Source: Caenimonas sp. SL110 (GTDB lineage Bacteria > Pseudomonadota > Gammaproteobacteria > Burkholderiales > Burkholderiaceae_C). From it: 64,000 nucleotides of DNA. The stretch's first letter is position 1. Every line of letters starts with the position of its first letter. The notes below the pieces were generated by a model. It had not been told where the DNA came from. It saw only the letters and a list, made by a program, of their open reading frames with translations, and did not search any database. The DNA lies in assembly GCF_001044395.1 (NCBI RefSeq), contig NZ_JANU01000029.1:1-64000 (forward strand), in the 5' to 3' direction. A program made the translations under genes and the position numbers. Positions 53,551-62,958 of the stretch are shown in pieces.

Positions 53551-54255
53551 TTAGCGCCAGTGACGATGGCGGCTGCCGCCGTAGTAGCCCAGTCCCAGGG
53601 AAATACCGATGGGTGCGATGTAAGGCGCATAGGAGGGGGCGTAAGCGGGGTAGGCAGGCGCGTAGTAAGGCCGCGAGTAGCCCGACGAGTAAACCGGGTA
53701 GTCGACCATCGGCTGCGCGATGACTTCCGAAGAGATGATGGTCGCGCGCGGCGTCCAGTTTGCGCCGCCGTCGCCCTGCAGCGTCGTGGCTCCCACGGGC
53801 GTGACTTGCAGCTGGATGGTCGGGCCTGGGTCGTTGGCCATTTGCGTCGTGTACTGACGGCCCTGGTACTCATAGGTCACGTTGTAGGCGACCGTGCGGT
53901 TCTCGTAGGTCGATTCGGTCGTGCAGTACTGGCCGCTGCGGGCGTAGCCGTTGTTGCCCTCGACGCTGTTGCCAATCGCCGCACCGGCGACCATGCCGAT
54001 GCCGGTCGCTGCAAAACGGCCGCCGCCGTGCCCGATCGTGTTGCCGAGCAATCCACCGGCAATCGCGCCGATCACCGCGCCCGCGCCGGAAGGTTGCGCT
54101 GCCATGGGTTGCACCTGGCAGACCTGGCGCGGCACCGGCACTTGCTGGACCACCGGCGTGGAGGAGATCACGCGGCCGACGTCCTGCTGCGCATGGGCGA
54201 CGCCTGCGGTCGCGGCGAGCATGCCGATCGCGGAAAACATTGCAAATTTTTTCAT
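53551..54255 (-). CDS. Glycine-zipper 2TM-domain periplasmic or outer-membrane protein
   Basis: The start at 54255 (MKKFAMFSAIGMLAATAG) follows GGAG by nine bases and opens a Sec signal ending at AHAQ. The 234-residue product has a glycine-zipper 2TM segment (about 70-112; GAGAVIGAIAGGLLGNTIGH, then GIGMVAGAAIGN) and a Tyr/Pro-rich C-terminus ending RHRHWR. The same layout is seen in SlyB/YcfJ-like envelope proteins with a role in envelope stress. The function of this one is not known. Confidence 0.85.
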   Translation of the reverse strand: MKKFAMFSAIGMLAATAGVAHAQQDVGRVISSTPVVQQVPVPRQVCQVQPMAAQPSGAGAVIGAIAGGLLGNTIGHGGGRFAATGIGMVAGAAIGNSVEGNNGYARSGQYCTTESTYENRTVAYNVTYEYQGRQYTTQMANDPGPTIQLQVTPVGATTLQGDGGANWTPRATIISSEVIAQPMVDYPVYSSGYSRPYYAPAYPAYAPSYAPYIAPIGISLGLGYYGGSRHRHWR

Positions 54256-54348
54256 GGGTGACTCCTTCGGATACCTGTTTGCACAAATTCTAGGCAATCC
54301 ACCCGGCAGTGCTGTTGCGCTTCGGTAAAGCGCCGGTAAACGCGCGGC

Positions 54349-54702
54349 TCACTGTGCAATCGTTGACGCCCAGGTGTCTGGACTGAAGCCCACTGTTGTC
54401 TGGTCGCCCCAATCGACGACCGGGCGCTTGATGACGCTTGGGTATTGGTTCATCACCGCCTTGGCGCTTTCGGCGTCTTTCACCGAGGCCTGCACTTGCG
54501 CATCGAGCTTGCGCCAGGTGTTGCCCTGGCGATTGACCAGCTTTTCCCAGCCGACCTGTGCGATCCAGTCGTCCAGGCGATCAGCCGGTACGCCCAGCTT
54601 CTTGAAGTCATGGAATGTGTAGTCGATGCCGCGTTCGGTCAGCCACGCACGGGCCTTCTTGACGGTGTCGCAGTTGGGGATGCCATGCAAAACGGGAGTC
54701 AT
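54349..54702 (-). CDS. ArsC/Spx-family (YffB-like) protein
   Basis: From the Met at 54702 (MTPVLHGIPNCDTVKKARAW) the product is 117 residues. The single N-terminal Cys in the IPNCDTVKKA loop, the GIDYTFHDFKKLG strand and QYPSVIKRPVVDWG near the end identify the ArsC/Spx thioredoxin-like family, YffB branch. These bind glutathione; arsenate reduction is not implied. It is divergent from folC, leaving 57 bp between the starts. Confidence 0.88.
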   Translation of the reverse strand: MTPVLHGIPNCDTVKKARAWLTERGIDYTFHDFKKLGVPADRLDDWIAQVGWEKLVNRQGNTWRKLDAQVQASVKDAESAKAVMNQYPSVIKRPVVDWGDQTTVGFSPDTWASTIAQ

Positions 54703-54759
54703 GCCGCGATCATAGTGTTGCGTAACAAGGGTACATCGCCGTGCTGGGACAATGCGGGC

Positions 54760-56046
54760 ATGGATACTTTGCAAGACTGGCTGGCGCATTGCGACAGCCT
54801 GCACCCCAAAACGATAGAGCTGGGCCTGGATCGCGTGCGGGCCGTGGCCGACCGCATGGACCTGAAGTTCGACTGCCCGGTGATCACGGTCGCCGGCACC
54901 AACGGCAAGGGCTCGACCTGCGCCATGCTCGAAGCCATCTTGCTGCAGTCAGGCTACAAGACCGGCGTTTACACCTCGCCTCATCTGGTGCACTTCGAGG
55001 AGCGCTGCCGCATTCACGGCGAGATCGTCAAGCCCGACGCGCTGGTGCCGCATTTCGCCAGGGTCGAAGCTGCGCGCAGTGATGTCACGCTCACGTATTT
55101 CGAGTTCACCACGCTGGCGATCATGAGCCTGATGGCGGCCAGCGGGCTGGAGGTCGCGATCCTGGAGGTGGGGCTGGGCGGCCGGCTCGACGCCGTCAAC
55201 ATCATCGACACCGATTGCGCCGTGATCACCAGCATCGACCTCGATCACATGGAGTTTCTGGGGAGCGACCGTGAAACCATCGGCCGCGAAAAGGCGGGAA
55301 TCCTGCGAACCGGTAAGCCGGCCATCGTGAGCGACCCGGTGCCCCCGCAAAGCGTGATCGACCGGGCCACTGAAATCGACGCGGACCTGTGGTTGCCGGG
55401 ACGTGACTTCAATTTCTCCGGCGACAAGCAGCAGTGGGCCTGGGCCGGGCGCGGACGGCGCTATGCGGGGCTGGCGTACCCGGCGCTTCGTGGCGCGAAC
55501 CAGTTGGTCAATGCGTCGGGGGTGCTGGCCGCGCTGGAATCGCTCAGGCCTCAGTTGCCTGTGACCGCACAGGCCGTGCGCAACGGGCTGGCGATGGTGG
55601 AGTTGCCGGGCCGGTTCCAGATCGTGCCGGGACAACCCATGCTGGTACTCGACGTGGCGCACAACCCGCATTCGGTGTCGGCTCTTGCCGCCAACCTGGA
55701 TGCAATGGGGTTTTATCCGACCACGCATGCCGTGTTCGGGGCAATGGCAGACAAGGACCTGGACACCATGTTCGCCAGACTCGGCCCGATCATCGACCGC
55801 TGGTATTTCACGGATTTGCCCGCTGGCCGCGCCGAGTCCGCGGTGAACCTGCTCGAAAAATGGCGCACGCAGGAAAAGCGTACCGATGTCGCCGGCAGCA
55901 CCCATCACGACCCCATGGAAGCGCTTGCGGCTGCGGTGGCCGCAGCGACCCCCACTGATAGAATCGTCGTGTTCGGATCCTTCTACACAGTAGGGGGCGT
56001 CCTGCAGCACGGATTGCCCCGCCTCCACGCCAAACATCTCGCCTGA
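54760..56046 (+). CDS. folC: Bifunctional dihydrofolate/folylpolyglutamate synthase FolC
   Basis: FolC adds glutamate to dihydropteroate and to tetrahydrofolates. From ATG 54760 (MDTLQDWLAHCDSLHPKTIE) the protein is 428 residues. The Mur-ligase P-loop is VITVAGTNGKGSTCAMLEA. TSPHLVHFEERCRIHGE, EVGLGGRLDAVNIIDTDCAVI and VLDVAHNPHSVSALAANLD are conserved. Upstream codons to 54445 overlap the ArsC-like gene and are rejected. The stop overlaps the next start (TGATG). Confidence 0.95.
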   Translation: MDTLQDWLAHCDSLHPKTIELGLDRVRAVADRMDLKFDCPVITVAGTNGKGSTCAMLEAILLQSGYKTGVYTSPHLVHFEERCRIHGEIVKPDALVPHFARVEAARSDVTLTYFEFTTLAIMSLMAASGLEVAILEVGLGGRLDAVNIIDTDCAVITSIDLDHMEFLGSDRETIGREKAGILRTGKPAIVSDPVPPQSVIDRATEIDADLWLPGRDFNFSGDKQQWAWAGRGRRYAGLAYPALRGANQLVNASGVLAALESLRPQLPVTAQAVRNGLAMVELPGRFQIVPGQPMLVLDVAHNPHSVSALAANLDAMGFYPTTHAVFGAMADKDLDTMFARLGPIIDRWYFTDLPAGRAESAVNLLEKWRTQEKRTDVAGSTHHDPMEALAAAVAAATPTDRIVVFGSFYTVGGVLQHGLPRLHAKHLA

Positions 56047-56813
56047 TGCCCTTTTTCAAGTTTCGTAAAAGTGGCGACGAGCCCGCAGCCACCCAGCAAC
56101 CCGCCGAGAGTGTCGAGGCCATGCGCAGGCGCGCCAGGCACCGGCTGATCGGCGCCGGCTTGCTCGTGCTGATCGGCGTTGTCGGGTTCCCGATGCTCTT
56201 CGATACGCAGCCTCGTCCGATCGCCGTCGATATCCCGATCGAGATTCCCGATCGCAACAAGGCCAGGCCGCTCGCGGTGCCCGCCCAGCCTGCCAGCGTC
56301 GCAACTGCGGCAGCAGCCGCGTCCGGCCAGGTCACCACGACCCCTGTGGCTGCCGTGCCGGTCGCTCCCCAAGCAGAAACGCCAGCGCCATTGCCCATGC
56401 CCAAGGCAGAGGCTCCTGTCGAGCCCAAGCCGGAGCCCAAGGTGGCCGCAGTCAAGCCTGAAGCCAAACCTGAAGTTGCCAAGTCGGAGCCCAAGCCGGA
56501 AGCCCCCAAGGCACAGGCGAAAGCGGACGACGGGGCCAAGGCCCGAGCCCTGCTGGAAGGCAAATCGCCGGAAGCCGCATCCAGTGGCAGATACGTGGTG
56601 CAGGTCGGCGCCTTTGCTGATGCGACGATCGCCCGTGAAGCCCGGATGAAGCTTGAAAGAGCAGGCCTCAAGACATATACCAACGTGGCCGAAACCAAGG
56701 ACGGCAAGCGCACGCGTGTGCGTGTCGGGCCGTTTGCCACGAAGGAAGAGGCCACCAGGGCGGCGGACAAGATCAAGGGGCTGGATTTACCGGCCGCCAT
56801 CCTCACCTTGTAG
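56046..56813 (+). CDS. SPOR-domain (DedD-like) cell-division protein
   Basis: The 255-residue protein has a cytoplasmic N-terminus, one transmembrane helix (LIGAGLLVLIGVVGFPMLF; about 35-53), a long Pro/Ala/Lys/Glu linker (85-175) and a C-terminal SPOR domain (about 178-255; GRYVVQVGAFADATIAREAR, then TRVRVGPFATKEEATRAADK). SPOR domains bind denuded septal glycan. The position between folC and cvpA matches dedD of E. coli. Confidence 0.9.
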   Translation: MPFFKFRKSGDEPAATQQPAESVEAMRRRARHRLIGAGLLVLIGVVGFPMLFDTQPRPIAVDIPIEIPDRNKARPLAVPAQPASVATAAAAASGQVTTTPVAAVPVAPQAETPAPLPMPKAEAPVEPKPEPKVAAVKPEAKPEVAKSEPKPEAPKAQAKADDGAKARALLEGKSPEAASSGRYVVQVGAFADATIAREARMKLERAGLKTYTNVAETKDGKRTRVRVGPFATKEEATRAADKIKGLDLPAAILTL

Positions 56814-57302
56814 ATGGCAACGCTGGATTGGGTTTTCGTCGCCGTCTTGCTGATTTCGCTGTTGATCGGCGCATGGCGGGGTCTGGTTTACGAAGTGCTG
56901 TCGGTGTTCGCATGGATCGCCGCGTTCTTCGTGGCGCAGTGGCTGGCGCCGGACGCAGCGGTGTGGCTGCCGATGGGCAAGGCGGCGGAGCCTTTGCGCT
57001 ATGCCGCAGGATTTGCAGTTGTTTTTATCGCAGTCGTGTTTTCTGGTGCCCTGGTGGCCTGGCTCCTGAAGAAGCTCATGGAGTCGGTGGGCTTGCGGCC
57101 GGTGGACCGGACGCTAGGCGCGATTTTCGGGCTGGTGCGCGGCGGGGTGCTGGTGCTGGCCTTTGCAGTGGTGGTCAATTTCACCGCGATGAAAAATGAA
57201 GAGTGGTGGACACAGTCGTCGGGTGCGGGCGTTTCGACGACCGTGCTCAAGGGTTTGAAGCCGGTATTGCCCGAACAGTTCTGGCAATACCTACCGGGGT
57301 AG
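56814..57302 (+). CDS. cvpA: CvpA-family membrane protein
   Basis: The 162-residue protein has four hydrophobic helices and the CvpA pattern: LDWVFVAVLLISLLIGAWRG at the N-terminus, then LSVFAWIAAFFVAQWLAPDA and VDRTLGAIFGLVRGGVLVLA. CvpA is linked to colicin V production and envelope stress. The start codon directly follows the stop of the SPOR gene, and purF begins three bases after its own stop, so the operon order folC-dedD-cvpA-purF is intact. Confidence 0.92.
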   Translation: MATLDWVFVAVLLISLLIGAWRGLVYEVLSVFAWIAAFFVAQWLAPDAAVWLPMGKAAEPLRYAAGFAVVFIAVVFSGALVAWLLKKLMESVGLRPVDRTLGAIFGLVRGGVLVLAFAVVVNFTAMKNEEWWTQSSGAGVSTTVLKGLKPVLPEQFWQYLPG

Positions 57303-57305
57303 CAC

Positions 57306-58814
57306 ATGTGTGGAATCGTCGGCGTTGTCTCCAACGCGCCAGTCAACCAGCTGATCTATGACGGCTTGCTGCTTTTGCAGCATCGCGGTCAGGACGCAGC
57401 GGGCATCGTCACCCAGCAGGAACGCAAGTTCTTCATGCACAAGGCCAAGGGCATGGTGCGCGACGTGTTTCGCACGCGCAACATGCGTGCGCTGCCGGGC
57501 AATGCGGGCCTGGGGCAGGTGCGTTATCCAACCGCGGGCAACGCCTACAGCGAGGAAGAAGCGCAGCCCTTCTACGTGAACGCGCCTTACGGCATCGTGC
57601 TCGTGCACAACGGCAACCTCACCAACGCGCAGGCGCTCAAGAGCGAACTGTTCACCACCGATCACCGGCACATCAACACAGAGAGCGATTCGGAAGTGCT
57701 GCTCAACGTGTTCGCGCACGAACTTGAAAAGTCCACGCGTGGCGCCACGCTGCAGCCCGAGGACGTGTTCAAGGCGGTGGCTGCAGTGCATAAGCGCGTG
57801 CGCGGCTCGTACGCTGTCATCGCGCTGATTGCGGGCCACGGCGTGCTGGCATTTCGCGACCCGTTCGGCATCCGGCCGCTGTCGATCGGTCGCGGCACGG
57901 AAGGCGCCGTCATGGTCGCCAGCGAAACCGTTGCACTCGAAGGGACCGGCCATGTGTTCGAGCGCCATGTCGCGCCCGGAGAGGCCGTCTTCATCGACCT
58001 GGAAGGCGCCGTCCATTCGAAGCAATGCGCCGACAATCCCAAGCTTTTTCCGTGCATCTTCGAGTACGTGTACCTCGCGCGGCCGGACTCGGTGCTCGAT
58101 GGCATCTCGGTTTACCAGGCGCGTCTGAACCTGGGCGAAACGCTCGCCAAGCGCGTGGTGTCCACCGTGCCTCCCAACGAGATCGACGTAATCATCCCGA
58201 TCCCCGAGTCGAGCCGTCCGAGTGCCACGCAGCTGGCGCACCTGCTGGGCATTCCTTACCGCGAAGGCTTCGTGAAAAACCGCTATGTCGGGCGCACCTT
58301 CATCATGCCGGGGCAGGGCGTGCGCAAGAAGTCGGTACGCCAGAAGCTCAACGTCATCGCCAGTGAATTCAAGGGCCGCAACGTGATGCTGGTGGATGAC
58401 TCCATCGTGCGCGGCACCACGAGCCGCGAGATCGTGCAGATGGCGCGTGACGCCGGCGCGAAGAAGGTGTACCTCGCCAGCGCTGCGCCGCCGGTGCGAT
58501 ATCCGAATGTTTATGGCATCGACATGCCGACATCGACCGAGCTGGTGGCGCATGGCCGCACGATTGAAGAGATTCGCGAAATCATCGGCTGCGACGCGCT
58601 GATCTACCAGGACGTAGAGGGCATGAAGCGCGCCATCGGTTCGCTCAATACCAAACTCGACGGCTTTGATGCTTCGTGCTTCGATGGTGTTTATGTGACT
58701 GGCGACATCAACCCTGACGACATCGCGCGCATCAATGAAGCGCGCCTGGGGCAGGAAGACGCGCTCGAAGAAGATACCTCCCGCCTGGCACTGCCCAACG
58801 CACAGGACGCCTAG
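57306..58814 (+). CDS. purF: Amidophosphoribosyltransferase PurF
   Basis: PurF makes phosphoribosylamine from PRPP and glutamine, the first step of purine synthesis. The 502-residue protein begins MCGIVGVV, where Cys2 is the glutaminase nucleophile after Met removal. [10 protein letters not shown] and the PRPP loop [19 protein letters not shown] are complete. The C-terminal [16 protein letters not shown] and the flexible loop around [11 protein letters not shown] are typical. The next gene is gltX, preceded by an intergenic repeat. Confidence 0.95.
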   Translation: MCGIVGVVSNAPVNQLIYDGLLLLQHRGQDAAGIVTQQERKFFMHKAKGMVRDVFRTRNMRALPGNAGLGQVRYPTAGNAYSEEEAQPFYVNAPYGIVLVHNGNLTNAQALKSELFTTDHRHINTESDSEVLLNVFAHELEKSTRGATLQPEDVFKAVAAVHKRVRGSYAVIALIAGHGVLAFRDPFGIRPLSIGRGTEGAVMVASETVALEGTGHVFERHVAPGEAVFIDLEGAVHSKQCADNPKLFPCIFEYVYLARPDSVLDGISVYQARLNLGETLAKRVVSTVPPNEIDVIIPIPESSRPSATQLAHLLGIPYREGFVKNRYVGRTFIMPGQGVRKKSVRQKLNVIASEFKGRNVMLVDDSIVRGTTSREIVQMARDAGAKKVYLASAAPPVRYPNVYGIDMPTSTELVAHGRTIEEIREIIGCDALIYQDVEGMKRAIGSLNTKLDGFDASCFDGVYVTGDINPDDIARINEARLGQEDALEEDTSRLALPNAQDA

Positions 58815-58848
58815 ATAGTCCTTGTCAGCCACAGCGCGCTATCGTCGA

Positions 58849-58879
58849 TGGATTGCGGGTCAGGCCCGCAATGACAGCC
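58849..58879. repeat. Intergenic inverted repeat upstream of gltX
   Basis: ATTGCGGG (58852-58859) and CCCGCAAT (58865-58872) form a hairpin around TCAGG, followed by GACAGCC. The element ends where the gltX start codon begins, so the gltX upstream region is made by the repeat and could influence its translation. Confidence 0.75.
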
Positions 58880-60283
58880 ATGAACCAGAATCCAGCCATG
58901 CAAGTACGCACACGTTTCGCTCCTTCGCCCACCGGCTTCATCCATCTGGGCAACATTCGCTCGGCTCTTTATCCCTGGGCCTTCGCGCGGTCGAAAAAGG
59001 GTGTCTTCATACTTCGTATCGAAGACACCGACGTTGAACGTTCGTCGCAAGAAGCGGTGGACGTCATCGTCGAGGGCATGGACTGGCTCGGCCTGACTCA
59101 CGACGAAGGCCCGTTCTTCCAGATGCAGCGCATGGATCGCTACAAGGAGGTCCTCGCGCAGATGAAGGAGCAGGGCCTCGTGTACCCGTGCTACATGAGC
59201 GTGGAGGCCCTGGATGCCTTGCGCGAACAGCAAAAGGCCGACAAGGAAAAGCCGCGCTATGACGGCACCTGGCGACCCGAGCCCGGCAAGACATTGCCGC
59301 CGATTCCCGAAGGTGTGAAGCCGGTGATGCGGTTCAAGAACCCGGTGGGCGGATCGGTGGTCTGGGAAGACAAGGTCAAGGGCCGCATCGAGATCAGCAA
59401 TGACGAACTCGACGACCTGGTCATCGCCCGGCCGGACGGCACACCGACGTACAACTTCTGCGTGGTGGTCGATGACCTCGACATGAACATCACGCACGTG
59501 ATTCGCGGCGACGACCATGTGAACAACACGCCTCGCCAGATCAATATCTTTCGCGCGCTGGGCAAAGAGCCCCCGGTGTACGCGCACTTGCCGACGGTGC
59601 TCAACGAGCAGGGCGAGAAGATGAGCAAGCGCGGCGGCGCGAAGCCCGTCACGCAGTACCGCGATGAGGGCTACCTGCCCGATGCGATGGTGAACTACCT
59701 CGCACGTCTGGGCTGGAGCCACGGCGACGAAGAAATCTTCAGCCGCGAGCAGTTTTTGCAGTGGTTCGATCTCGATCACCTGGGCAAGAGCGCTGCGCAG
59801 TTCGACGAGGCGAAGCTGCGCTGGGTGAATGCACAGCACATCAAGTCGACGCCGGACGAGCAACTCGTCGGGCATCTGCGCGCCGTTCGGCCTGCGCTCG
59901 TTGATGGACATGATCGCGCACACCTCGCCCGCATCTGCGCGCTCTTCAAGGACCGCTGTGACACTACAGTCGCCCTGGCTGATTGGGCTGAGAAGTTCTA
60001 CCAGCCCGTCGAGGCGAATTCACAAGAGCTGGCTAAGCATGTGACTGACGGTGTGCGTCCCGCCATCAGCATGCTCGCAAAGTTGCTGGAGACCTGCGCG
60101 TGGGACAAGGCGGCGATCACCGAATCCATCAAGGAAGTGTTGCGCGCAACTGGCCTGAAAATGCCGCAACTTGCGATGCCTGTTCGTGTGCTTTTGCTGG
60201 GCACGGCGCAGACGCCGTCACTCGATTCCGTCATCGAATTGTGTGGACGCGAAACTGTATTGGCACGACTGCGATTGGAGTGA
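58880..60283 (+). CDS. gltX: Glutamyl-tRNA synthetase
   Basis: The start at 58880 ([20 protein letters not shown]) is preferred; 58898 is an alternative. The product is 467 residues. The class I signature HIGH appears as [11 protein letters not shown], and KMSKS as KMSKRGGAK (about residue 249). [19 protein letters not shown] and the C-terminal anticodon-binding helices are present. Codons upstream to 58853 are repeat sequence. It is followed by a tRNA cluster that includes tRNA-Glu. Confidence 0.95.
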   Translation: MNQNPAMQVRTRFAPSPTGFIHLGNIRSALYPWAFARSKKGVFILRIEDTDVERSSQEAVDVIVEGMDWLGLTHDEGPFFQMQRMDRYKEVLAQMKEQGLVYPCYMSVEALDALREQQKADKEKPRYDGTWRPEPGKTLPPIPEGVKPVMRFKNPVGGSVVWEDKVKGRIEISNDELDDLVIARPDGTPTYNFCVVVDDLDMNITHVIRGDDHVNNTPRQINIFRALGKEPPVYAHLPTVLNEQGEKMSKRGGAKPVTQYRDEGYLPDAMVNYLARLGWSHGDEEIFSREQFLQWFDLDHLGKSAAQFDEAKLRWVNAQHIKSTPDEQLVGHLRAVRPALVDGHDRAHLARICALFKDRCDTTVALADWAEKFYQPVEANSQELAKHVTDGVRPAISMLAKLLETCAWDKAAITESIKEVLRATGLKMPQLAMPVRVLLLGTAQTPSLDSVIELCGRETVLARLRLE

Positions 60284-60302
60284 TAGAAAATCTGGCTATA
60301 AT
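60275..60302 (+). promoter_or_regulatory. Promoter of the tRNA cluster
   Basis: A perfect TATAAT (60297-60302) lies 14 bases after the gltX stop. TTGGAG (60275-60280), 16 bp upstream, is a weak -35 inside the last gltX codons. The first tRNA begins 52 bp downstream. Confidence 0.6.
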
Positions 60303-60353
60303 TCGAGGCTCGGAAATTGACGGGCTGCGGTAACAGGCAAACAGTCAGTTTTT

Positions 60354-60429
<76 letters not shown>

Positions 60430-60452
60430 TCCGAAGGCAGCAAAAGGTTTTT

Positions 60453-60528
60453 GACCCTATCGTCTAGAGGCCTAGGACATTACCCTTTCACGGTAAGTAC
60501 CGGGGTTCGAATCCCCGTAGGGTCGCCA
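60453..60528 (+). tRNA. tRNA-Glu (anticodon TTC)
   Basis: The 76-nt gene has acceptor arms GACCCTA and TAGGGTC, anticodon stem TTACC/GGTAA around CTTTCAC (anticodon TTC), T-arm GGGGTTCGAATCCCC and an encoded CCA. It lies 23 bp after tRNA-Ala. Confidence 0.96.
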
Positions 60529-60597
60529 AATTCACCACCCGGTGGTTGAGGCTCAAGTCGTTTGCACTTGGCTCGAAAGAGCGAACGCAATCTACCA

Positions 60598-60674
60598 GGA
60601 GTGGTAGTTCAGTTGGTTAGAATACCGGCCTGTCACGCCGGGGGTCGCGGGTTCGAGTCCCGTCCACTCCGCCA
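60598..60674 (+). tRNA. tRNA-Asp (anticodon GTC)
   Basis: The 77-nt gene has acceptor arms GGAGTGG and CCACTCC, anticodon stem CCGGC/GCCGG around CTGTCAC (anticodon GTC), T-arm CGGGTTCGAGTCCCG and an encoded CCA. It is the last of the three tRNAs. Confidence 0.96.
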
Positions 60675-60695
60675 GTATCATTGCGGTTTTCCGCC

Positions 60696-60722
60696 GAAAC
60701 GCCCACTGCACGTGGGCGTTTC
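60696..60722 (+). terminator. Rho-independent terminator of the tRNA cluster
   Basis: GAAACGCCCAC (60696-60706) pairs perfectly with GTGGGCGTTTC (60712-60722) around TGCAC and is followed by TTATT. It ends the tRNA transcript. The rest of the gap to 60875 shows nothing recognisable. Confidence 0.9.
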
Positions 60723-60875
60723 TTATTCCAGGTCGGAACACTCGTTTCAATGAGTCTCCTTCGCTCTGCCAAACCGCCTGCATGATGCGTGTAGGGCGCG
60801 TTGTCGGTCGCGGCAAGTTCATGTCGACTGCGCACGGCTTGCCACCCCGGTGGCGCGAAGCTAGTTCCCAAAAGA

Positions 60876-61784
60876 TCAACGCACCTGCTTCAGCGCATTC
60901 AGTGCGTAGTATTGAATCCACCCAATGAGTTTGCTTGCTGCCGGCGTCAGTGGCAGGTCGTGCCTGCGCACCACGGAGACAGTTGGGCTGGGCAGGCGGT
61001 CTGCCACGGGCACTTCGCAGAGCTCGGGGCGAAAGCTGTTCATCTCGAAAAGCATGCGCGGGAGTGTCGCCATCATGTTGGAACGCGCGACGATCCCGGG
61101 CAGGGCCAGGAATGACTCGCACACCAGACCGCGCCGAGGTTTGCCAAGGCCGGCGGTTGCAAAGGTTTCCTCGATCAGGGCGCCAGGTCCGCGAGGCGCA
61201 CTGGAGAACACCCAGTCGCAATCGGCCAACTCGGACATCTTCGTGGCAGCGCGCAGAGGGTGGTCGCGGTTGCAGGCGATTACGATTTCAGACGTGAACA
61301 GGGGTTCGGCCAGCAGATCCAGCTCCAGTTCAGGCTTGTCCACCGGCGTCAGGCCGAAATCGAGCGTGCCATCGCGCAATGCGGGCGTGATGCCAGGATA
61401 AAGTCCATCGCGCACATTCACCTGCACCTCGGGATGTGCAAGGGCGAACTGTTGCAGGGCCAGGGGCAGGATCGACAGCGCCGCGGCAGGTGACGTGGAG
61501 AAGCGGATGCTTCCCTCCCAATGACCTCGCAACTGGTCGATCTCCTCCTTGGCCCGCCTGCTCTCAGCGACGATCAGTCTCGCATGCCCCATGAAGGCGC
61601 GGCCGAAGGCTGTCAGCGTTGCGCCCTGCCGGGTGCGCACCAGCAAGGGAGCGCGCAGCTCTTCTTCCAGCTGCTGGATGGCGGCGGTGAGCGCCGGTTG
61701 CGACAAAGCCACCGCCTGCGCTGCGGCGCGGATGCTGCCCAGTTCCTCCACATGGATCAAGGCTTGCAAGGTTTGGAGCTTCAT
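60876..61784 (-). CDS. LysR-family transcriptional regulator
   Basis: The 302-residue protein has the LysR winged helix (MKLQTLQALIHVEELGSIRA, then AVALSQPALTAAIQQLEEEL) and the usual effector domain. It is divergent from the Rieske oxygenase operon with 124 bp between the start codons, so control of that operon by an aromatic-acid inducer is inferred. LysR proteins of this size often regulate vanillate- or phthalate-type catabolism. The effector is unknown. Confidence 0.9.
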   Translation of the reverse strand: MKLQTLQALIHVEELGSIRAAAQAVALSQPALTAAIQQLEEELRAPLLVRTRQGATLTAFGRAFMGHARLIVAESRRAKEEIDQLRGHWEGSIRFSTSPAAALSILPLALQQFALAHPEVQVNVRDGLYPGITPALRDGTLDFGLTPVDKPELELDLLAEPLFTSEIVIACNRDHPLRAATKMSELADCDWVFSSAPRGPGALIEETFATAGLGKPRRGLVCESFLALPGIVARSNMMATLPRMLFEMNSFRPELCEVPVADRLPSPTVSVVRRHDLPLTPAASKLIGWIQYYALNALKQVR

Positions 61785-61810
61785 TCAAAAGAACTCAGGG
61801 TTAACGCGGT

Positions 61811-61827
61811 GATCCGGATTTTGGATC
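61811..61827. promoter_or_regulatory. LysR-type operator candidate
   Basis: GATCC (61811-61815) and GGATC (61823-61827) are exact reverse complements, and T61813 with A61825 gives a T-N11-A spacing. The site is in the divergent gap between the LysR gene and the oxygenase gene, nearer to the LysR start. Confidence 0.55.
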
Positions 61828-61908
61828 GAACCCGGCCATTTCCGATTTCACGTTTGCACTGAGTGCCTCCTACAGTCTGCGCCAAGGTCGATGCAAGGAG
61901 ACACTCAT

Positions 61909-62958
61909 ATGTTCATCAAGAATTGCTGGTACGTTGCTGCGTGGGACATCGAAGTGCCGTCGGAAGGGATGCTGGCCCGCACCCTGCTGAATGAGCCGGT
62001 GCTGTTGTATCGCGACACGCAAGGTCGCGTTGTAGCCCTGGAGGACCGCTGCTGCCACCGCGCGGCGCCGCTGTCGCTGGGGAAAAAGGAAGGCGATTGC
62101 ATCCGCTGCATGTATCACGGGATGAAGTTCGACGCCAGCGGCACCTGCGTTGAGATACCCGGCCAGGACACCATTCCCCCCAAGGCTTGCGTACGCGCTT
62201 ACCCCATTGTCGAGCGCGATCGGCTGGTCTGGATCTGGATGGGCGAGCCAGCGCGCGCCAACGCCGACGACATCGCGGACTTTTTCTGGCACGCGTCGCC
62301 GCAATGGCGGATGAAGCCCGGCTATCTTCACTACCAGGCCAACTACCAGCTCATCGTCGACAACCTGCTGGATTTCAGCCACCTGGCCTTCGTGCACCCT
62401 ACAACCCTGGGCACGCAAAGCGCAGCGGAACTCAAGCCCACCATCGCCCGCGACACCAAAGGCAATGGCATGCTGACCATCAGCCGCTGGTATCTCAACG
62501 ACGACATGCCCAACCTGCACAAGCGGGTAGCCAGCTTTGATGGCAAGGTCGACCGCTGGCAGGTTTACCAGTGGTCACCCCCGGCGCTGCTGCGCATGGA
62601 CGCCGGCTCCGCACCCACCGGCACTGGCGCGCCCGAAGGTACCCGGGTACCTGAAGCCTTGCAGTTCCGTCATACCTCGATCCAGACGCCGGAGACCGAG
62701 GCCACCAGCCACTACTGGTTCTGCCAGGCACGCAACTTCCAGCTGGAAAACGCAGCCATGACCGAGCAGATCTTCGCCGACGTGGTGGTGGCGTTTGAAG
62801 AGGACCGGCGCATGATCGAAGGACAGCAGAAGGTCCTCACACGATTGCCCGGCCGGACAATGATCCCGATCGCTGCCGACGCGGGCTTGAATCAGGCACG
62901 CTGGCTGTTGGATCGCATGGCCAGGGCAGAGGCCGCGGCCGATGGCGCTTCGGCATGA
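61909..62958 (+). CDS. Rieske aromatic-ring oxygenase alpha subunit (VanA-like)
   Basis: The ATG at 61909 has AAGGAG eight bases upstream; the product is 349 residues. The Rieske [2Fe-2S] site is EDRCCHRAAPLSLG then CIRCMYHGMKF. The mononuclear iron site is DNLLDFSHLAFVH. The size and the N-terminal CWYVAAW match the vanillate O-demethylase oxygenase branch rather than large dioxygenase alpha subunits. The substrate is not proven; methoxylated or other aromatic acids are likely. It is coupled to the reductase gene by ATGA. Confidence 0.88.
   Translation: MFIKNCWYVAAWDIEVPSEGMLARTLLNEPVLLYRDTQGRVVALEDRCCHRAAPLSLGKKEGDCIRCMYHGMKFDASGTCVEIPGQDTIPPKACVRAYPIVERDRLVWIWMGEPARANADDIADFFWHASPQWRMKPGYLHYQANYQLIVDNLLDFSHLAFVHPTTLGTQSAAELKPTIARDTKGNGMLTISRWYLNDDMPNLHKRVASFDGKVDRWQVYQWSPPALLRMDAGSAPTGTGAPEGTRVPEALQFRHTSIQTPETEATSHYWFCQARNFQLENAAMTEQIFADVVVAFEEDRRMIEGQQKVLTRLPGRTMIPIAADAGLNQARWLLDRMARAEAAADGASA

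Noticed and set aside
54349..54702. True arsenate reductase
   Set aside because: The protein is of the YffB/Spx branch, and no ars genes are nearby; arsenate reduction is not supported.
60562..60753. Plus-strand 63-codon frame over the tRNA-Asp gene
   Set aside because: Its translation comes from the tRNA-Asp sequence, a well-known false protein.
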